Below are positions 60,201 through 64,000 of a stretch of 64,000 nucleotides of DNA, piece after piece. The first letter of the stretch is position 1. Every line of letters begins with the position of its first letter. A program made the translations under genes and the position numbers. The stretch is from Cyprinodon diabolis (taxonomy: Eukaryota; Chordata; Actinopteri; Cyprinodontiformes; Cyprinodontidae). The notes beneath the pieces are model-generated. The model did no database searches and was not told the origin of the DNA. It was given only the letters and a program-made list of their open reading frames with translations. The stretch is from the NCBI GenBank assembly GCA_030533445.1, contig CM060066.1:35968235-36032234 (forward strand), read 5' to 3'.

Positions 60201-62405
60201 AAGTGGTCAAAATGGACAGGTGGGGACACAAAACTACCTGTTGTTGAAAACAAACAATTATTAAAACAGTTTGAAGACGAAGGCGGATGTTATCCTTGGT
60301 CAGTTTAATTCTGCTGATCTGCACATTGATCATTTTCAGATGGAAGGTGCAGGTAGCTTCAAAGGGCGTCTACTTTCGAAAACCAAAGGTGATTTTTTTT
60401 TTATTTCTTTTTTTTCCTCTTAATACATGCCAATGGTTTTACAACCCAAAGCCGACCCACTGAGCTTTTCTCCCCCCCATCAGGTTCTGTCCATGAACAA
60501 CTACTTCTCTGTAGGGCCTGATGCTCTGATGGCGCTCAACTTCCACGCTCATCGCGAGAAAACGCCCTCCTTCTTCTCCAGCCGCATCATAAACAAGGTC
60601 TGAGCACTTTGCTTAAATACACAAATCCCATTCAAATGTGACCACTTGGATTTTCATATAATAACAAAGGTATTGGTTTTAAATTTGGTGGCTTTGTCTT
60701 CTCATCTCCTCCCTCAGGCTGTGTATTTCCTGTATGGCACGAAAGATTGTTTAGTGCAGGAGTGTAAGGATCTGGATAAGAGGATTGAGGTACAGTAAAG
60801 TAGTCCTGGTTTTTCACATATTCTGACCTGGCAGCTGAGCAGGTTACTGTTAGTACCGTTTTAAGTATTTATGCAAAGTCAAGTTAAGCCTATAAGTCCA
60901 TCCATTAGTGCATGCTGCTAAAAGTTAAAGGCTCCGTTTTATACAGTTATGATAAAAAGATTGATCCAAAGCGGGCCTAAAACGAACATCTACATAATTA
61001 TTGTGCTTTACAGTTTCAAAGCAGTTAACATACATTTTTAAAAAACCAGTATTGGGTCCAGATGATTGTATCTAAACTGGATAACTACTGGGAACAGTGG
61101 GGAAGTCCAAAACCCTCTGAGGTCCTGGAAGGAGAAGTGCAGATTCGCACAATTTGGTGAAAATATTTAGGTTAAATTATCGATTCATGCCCTTTTTTCA
61201 AAGTTTAAAAAGAAGTATCACCCTCTAATGAAAATGGATGGTTTAGCTTTTTCAGGCACAGCCTTGAAACCCGAGGCTGAACTGGAACTGCAAGCTGCTC
61301 AATGGCTGCTAACGGCTTAGCTAGTTATACAGCCAAGTGAATTGGGAGATTGTTGGACCAAGAGAAAAGCATCTGCTCATAAATTAAACGAATTAAACTC
61401 CCCCCCAAAAAGCCCTAAAACACTTTAAAGAAAAAAAAAACATGGTGTTGCTGGGGATCTTTTTAGCTGTCAGTGGTACTGATGCTGAGCACAGCATGGA
61501 TCTTTCTTTTAAACCAGTGAATGAAAGTATTGAAGTGACCCCAAACCCATCAGCACTGCTAAAAGCAGGCTAACATCAGGCACCTAGAGGGGCCCTACAC
61601 TTAAAAGGTGGGAAACTGGCCTGGAAGTCATATCTGTGTCACAAAACCAACCAACTTAAACTTTGCTTATTCTTCCAAGTAGAAAACAACTTGAAAATAT
61701 TGGACCGTGACATATGTAATGGGATTATAGATACTGGAAGTTAAAGAGTTAAAGAATAGCAATGTGCCTTCTGGCACCATGCTTAGTAGACAGTGTTTGG
61801 TCCATTTTTATAAGATAAAAAAAAAAAAAACATGTCTAAAATGGCCTCTCTGTAGCTTGGATCTGAAATGAAATGAAAACATCTGCAGCCATATGACAAA
61901 AAAAGCTAAAAACACTGTCTGGTCTGATGAATCATCTGTTTTTTTTAATTCCTTCAATATAAATTAATCTAAGCAGGGATTAGTGAGGTTATAGTGTTTT
62001 ATAATGTTTTAAAGTTTACTTCTTAAGGTCTTTTTTCACCTTGAACACCACAGCTGGAGTTGGATGGGGAGAGAGTGGCACTGCCCAGCCTGGAGGGCAT
62101 AATCGTTTGTAACATCGGCTACTGGGGAGGAGGCTGCCGGCTTTGGGATGGTATGGGAGACGAACCCTGCCCCCCGACTCGGTGAGAAGAGCTCAGGCTG
62201 TTGATCTGATTCAGACATGTTAGATTTTATTTGTAAAAATACCAAAAAGGTTGATTTATCCAGGCTTAAGTGGCTGTCGACTTTAACCTCCAGGCTGGAC
62301 GACGGGCTGCTGGAGGTTGTGGGTGTTTTTGGATCCTTCCACTGTGCTCAGATACAGGTCAAGTTGGCCAACCCTGTTCGACTGGGACAGGCACACACGG
62401 TCAGG
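54284..62405 (+). CDS. dgke: dgke, diacylglycerol kinase epsilon, ten coding exons, 3' end outside window
   Basis: Exons: 54284-54738, 57039-57198, 57304-57423, 57504-57647, 60062-60219, 60340-60388, 60484-60597, 60718-60789, 62054-62181 and 62294-62405, totalling 504 codons; about 60 C-terminal residues should follow beyond 64000. All borders are AG/GT and phases agree. An N-terminal hydrophobic helix (residues about 20-40) anchors it in membranes. Two cysteine-rich C1 domains follow (about 59-108 and 122-178). The catalytic domain has [15 protein letters not shown], then [15 protein letters not shown] near residue 275, and [16 protein letters not shown]. The accessory domain has [32 protein letters not shown] and [16 protein letters not shown]. 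The enzyme phosphorylates diacylglycerol, preferring arachidonoyl species, to phosphatidic acid. The start was chosen by Kozak context; the frame upstream has no other ATG. Confidence 0.97.
54756..55397. mobile_element. hAT MITE in dgke intron 1
   Basis: Begins CAGGGGCGCAGCTGG and ends GGCTACACCTCTG; the ends are imperfect inverted copies. The flanks GTCATAGA (54748-54755) and GTCATACA (55398-55405) are an 8-bp duplication with one mismatch, which fits hAT. Both ends carry a GGCCACCC motif. No transposase. It starts only 17 bp after the exon 1 splice donor. Confidence 0.82.
55753..55975. repeat. Short minisatellite, about three 80-90 bp units, in dgke intron 1
   Basis: AAGATCAGGTTTTACTG (about 55753), AAGATCTGATTCTACTG (about 55843) and AAAATCAGGTTCTACTG (about 55920) start successive units. 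Each continues into a TATCTTACTT segment and a TATATA plus TAGAATAGAA-like stretch. Copies differ by several bases. Confidence 0.75.
56030..56553. mobile_element. hAT-like ATCGATT-rich MITE fragment in dgke intron 1
   Basis: The right edge TACCCAGCCCTAC (to about 56553) and repeated ATCGATT/AATCGAT motifs in both orientations resemble fish hAT MITEs ending in the complement of TAGGGCTGGG. The left end is not clear, so it may be truncated. Confidence 0.45.
58146..58480. mobile_element. Possible hAT-like MITE fragment in dgke intron 4
   Basis: Starts TAGGGCGGGGCGATATC and continues with CAGTATCACC and GATAACAATAAATT, a pattern seen in fish MITEs. No right terminus or target duplication found. 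Confidence 0.4.
58775..59230. mobile_element. MITE with GCTGCGTTCACACCG termini in dgke intron 4
   Basis: The left end GCTGCGTTCACACCG, then ACGCAGCAGGA, is repeated inverted at the right end (TCCTGCTGCGTCCGGTGTGA, then ACGCAGC), about 27 of 30 bases. Possible 3-bp TTA flanks (58772-58774, 59231-59233) would suit PIF/Harbinger, but the first base of the ends differs, so class is tentative. No coding capacity. Confidence 0.7.
60790..62053. other. dgke intron 8
   Basis: A 1.26 kb intron with no recognisable exon or repeat apart from short A-runs (near 61429 and 61820). Confidence 0.6.
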
Positions 62406-64000
62406 GTGAGGCCATAGCACCCACCAACACACACTCCCATCACAGAGCTTCCTACTCGGCTTATTAGGAGTGTTTGCAGGGAGATAATATGTAAATCCAA
62501 TTACTTTTGCTGACGTATTCTTCCATGCATCACAGTAGAATCAAATTAAACTTAATTCATGGTCCTCATTTCACCTGCTGCTTTGCTCTTTAGTCGCCTC
62601 TTTCTATTTTTATTTCCTCTGTCTCAACTCTTAAAGCTATAATCCACGTTTATCAGTCACAATGCTGCATTTCTCTGTGTTCCATTAAAGAATTACAACT
62701 GTTTGGGAGTAAAAGGTTAGGGCTAGTTCTTTAGCAGCCAACAAAGATGGTGTATTAGTGAGGATACAGGTAGAAAGACAAGGAGGCTTTCACTTCATTT
62801 GGTGCTACGGTCAGCAGGTTTATTTAACCTCAATGCTCAATGCAATAACAAATGAAATGCCATTAGGCAAAATATAGTGCAACAACAGAGGTTTAAACCA
62901 AATAAACTGAAATATATCTACTAAGGCAAACTTAAACATCCATCTGTGGAAATTAGTTCACAGCATAATAAATATAACTCAAATTATGTAAACATCCAAT
63001 CTCTTGGCTTAGACAATGCAAGAATTGAAATAGTGGCTAAATGAACGTACTACACTGCAGTGGCAACCACCACTGCATGCCTAGATCACAATATGTATCG
63101 CTCCAACACAGAATGGCGAACATCCAAGTAAATGAATGAAAGGTAAACTTATGAAGGTCATTTAGGTCTCAAGTACCAGCGTGTTGTAGTAGTAATAATA
63201 TTAATAATTGAATTCTATAGATCTCATATTGGCGAAATTTACCTCTGTATTTAATCCATCCAATTGTGCTGTGAGAAGGTTGCAAGTACCCAGTTAAATC
63301 CTCACAGCCTGCGTTCTGGGTCCCTGAGCAAGACCCTTAACCCCTGATTGCTCCCGGGGCGCTGCACAAAGGCAGCCAGCCCTCTGCTCCACAAGGGGAT
63401 GGGTTAATATGGAGATGTGAATTTCTCTTGTGTGAGATCAGTAATGTTCAGTTATTATTATTATTTACACTCGAGTGTCAATGTTTAAGACTGCAAACAG
63501 AAAAAAAGCCAACATGCTGAATCTATGCCTACGTCACTTCCTGATAAAAGTTAAACCAATATTACAAAGAGAACAAGAAAAAAGCAAGCAAAGAATATCT
63601 AAGCCTTTTTTTACAACAAACATAATTTTACCCAAACTGAAACAGAATTACATGGATGGTGGCCTGTGAGGTTCACCTGCGTGTGCGTCTACCTAAAACA
63701 ACATTTGTTATGTCTTTACTACAGTATTTCAGAAGGGATCAATCAGACTCAGGAATCGATTGCACCTGTATTTATTTTATTTTTCTTTCCGCTTTTTAAC
63801 TGAGAAAAAGAAGTGGTACCAATCAGCTGAAGGCGTTTTATAGTCATCAGAAGCGTTACTGCTATGATGTGCTTGACAAGATTTACATTTAATACAAATA
63901 AAGAAATGAAAAATTCTACTGATATTATCAATCGGATTTAACCCAGGATGAAAGTTGCAAAATGTCTCCCATCACGTGTGAAAAAAATGTCTTTTTGCGC
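62406..64000. other. dgke intron 10 (incomplete), contains a SINE-like fragment
   Basis: I searched for the remaining dgke exons and saw none before the window ends. At about 63281-63425 GAGCAAGACCCTTAACCCCT, followed by GATTGCTCCCGGGGCGCTGC, matches a common fish SINE/LINE-tail module. The rest is featureless. Confidence 0.55.

Noticed and set aside
62406..64000. Search for the final dgke exons
   Set aside because: No sequence resembling the expected C-terminal segment was found, so the gene is reported as truncated by the window.
1..64000. CRISPR arrays, bacterial operons, rRNA or tRNA genes
   Set aside because: The sequence is vertebrate; no spaced direct-repeat array, operon structure, rRNA or clear tRNA cloverleaf was seen.

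Overview
The window is vertebrate nuclear DNA, almost certainly from a teleost fish. The genes have small coding exons with GT/AG introns, intergenic DNA is AT-rich, and the repeats are typical of ray-finned fish: a Tc1/mariner element, L2/Maui-like and Rex1/Babar-like LINEs, a BEL/Pao LTR retrotransposon, hAT and TTAA-target MITEs, and many microsatellites.

Four cellular genes can be read. (1) cbx4, plus strand, five coding exons from 20981 to 26720, 565 codons: a Polycomb chromodomain protein with SUMO E3 activity in mammals. (2) cbx8, plus strand, five coding exons from 33587 to 36204, 356 codons: the tandem Polycomb paralogue, with the same exon phases. (3) A small secreted-protein gene on the minus strand, three coding exons between 42661 and 38200, 91 codons, homologous to human C17orf67. 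(4) dgke, plus strand, ten coding exons from 54284 to 62405: diacylglycerol kinase epsilon. Its last exon(s) lie beyond the window. C17orf67 and DGKE are divergent neighbours in human 17q22 and CBX4/CBX8 are neighbours in human 17q25.3, so the window joins two blocks that are separate in human.

Layout: 1-20.9 kb is repeat-rich and shows no recognisable cellular gene. It holds LINE pieces near 0.5-1.65 kb, a nearly intact Tc1/mariner transposon at 9421-10641, and a three-level nest (hAT MITE inside an L2-like LINE inside a TTAA-flanked element) at 14553-18213. The Polycomb pair occupies 20.9-36.4 kb, with about 5.5 kb of AT-rich DNA between the end of the cbx4 3'UTR and the cbx8 promoter. The C17orf67-like gene occupies 38.2-42.7 kb. 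The head-to-head interval between it and dgke is enlarged by a 7.4 kb BEL/Pao element (45056-52476, 5-bp target duplication) and a foldback TTAA element (53233-53947). dgke fills the rest, with a hAT MITE only 17 bp inside its first intron.

Functionally, cbx4 and cbx8 both encode chromodomain subunits of canonical PRC1 (H3K27me3 readers that bind RING1 through a C-terminal box). dgke phosphorylates diacylglycerol to phosphatidic acid in the phosphoinositide cycle. I see no novel multi-gene system. The most useful observations are the unannotated-looking small secreted gene, the synteny junction, and the nested or recent mobile elements. All repeat family names are by eye and need a library search.
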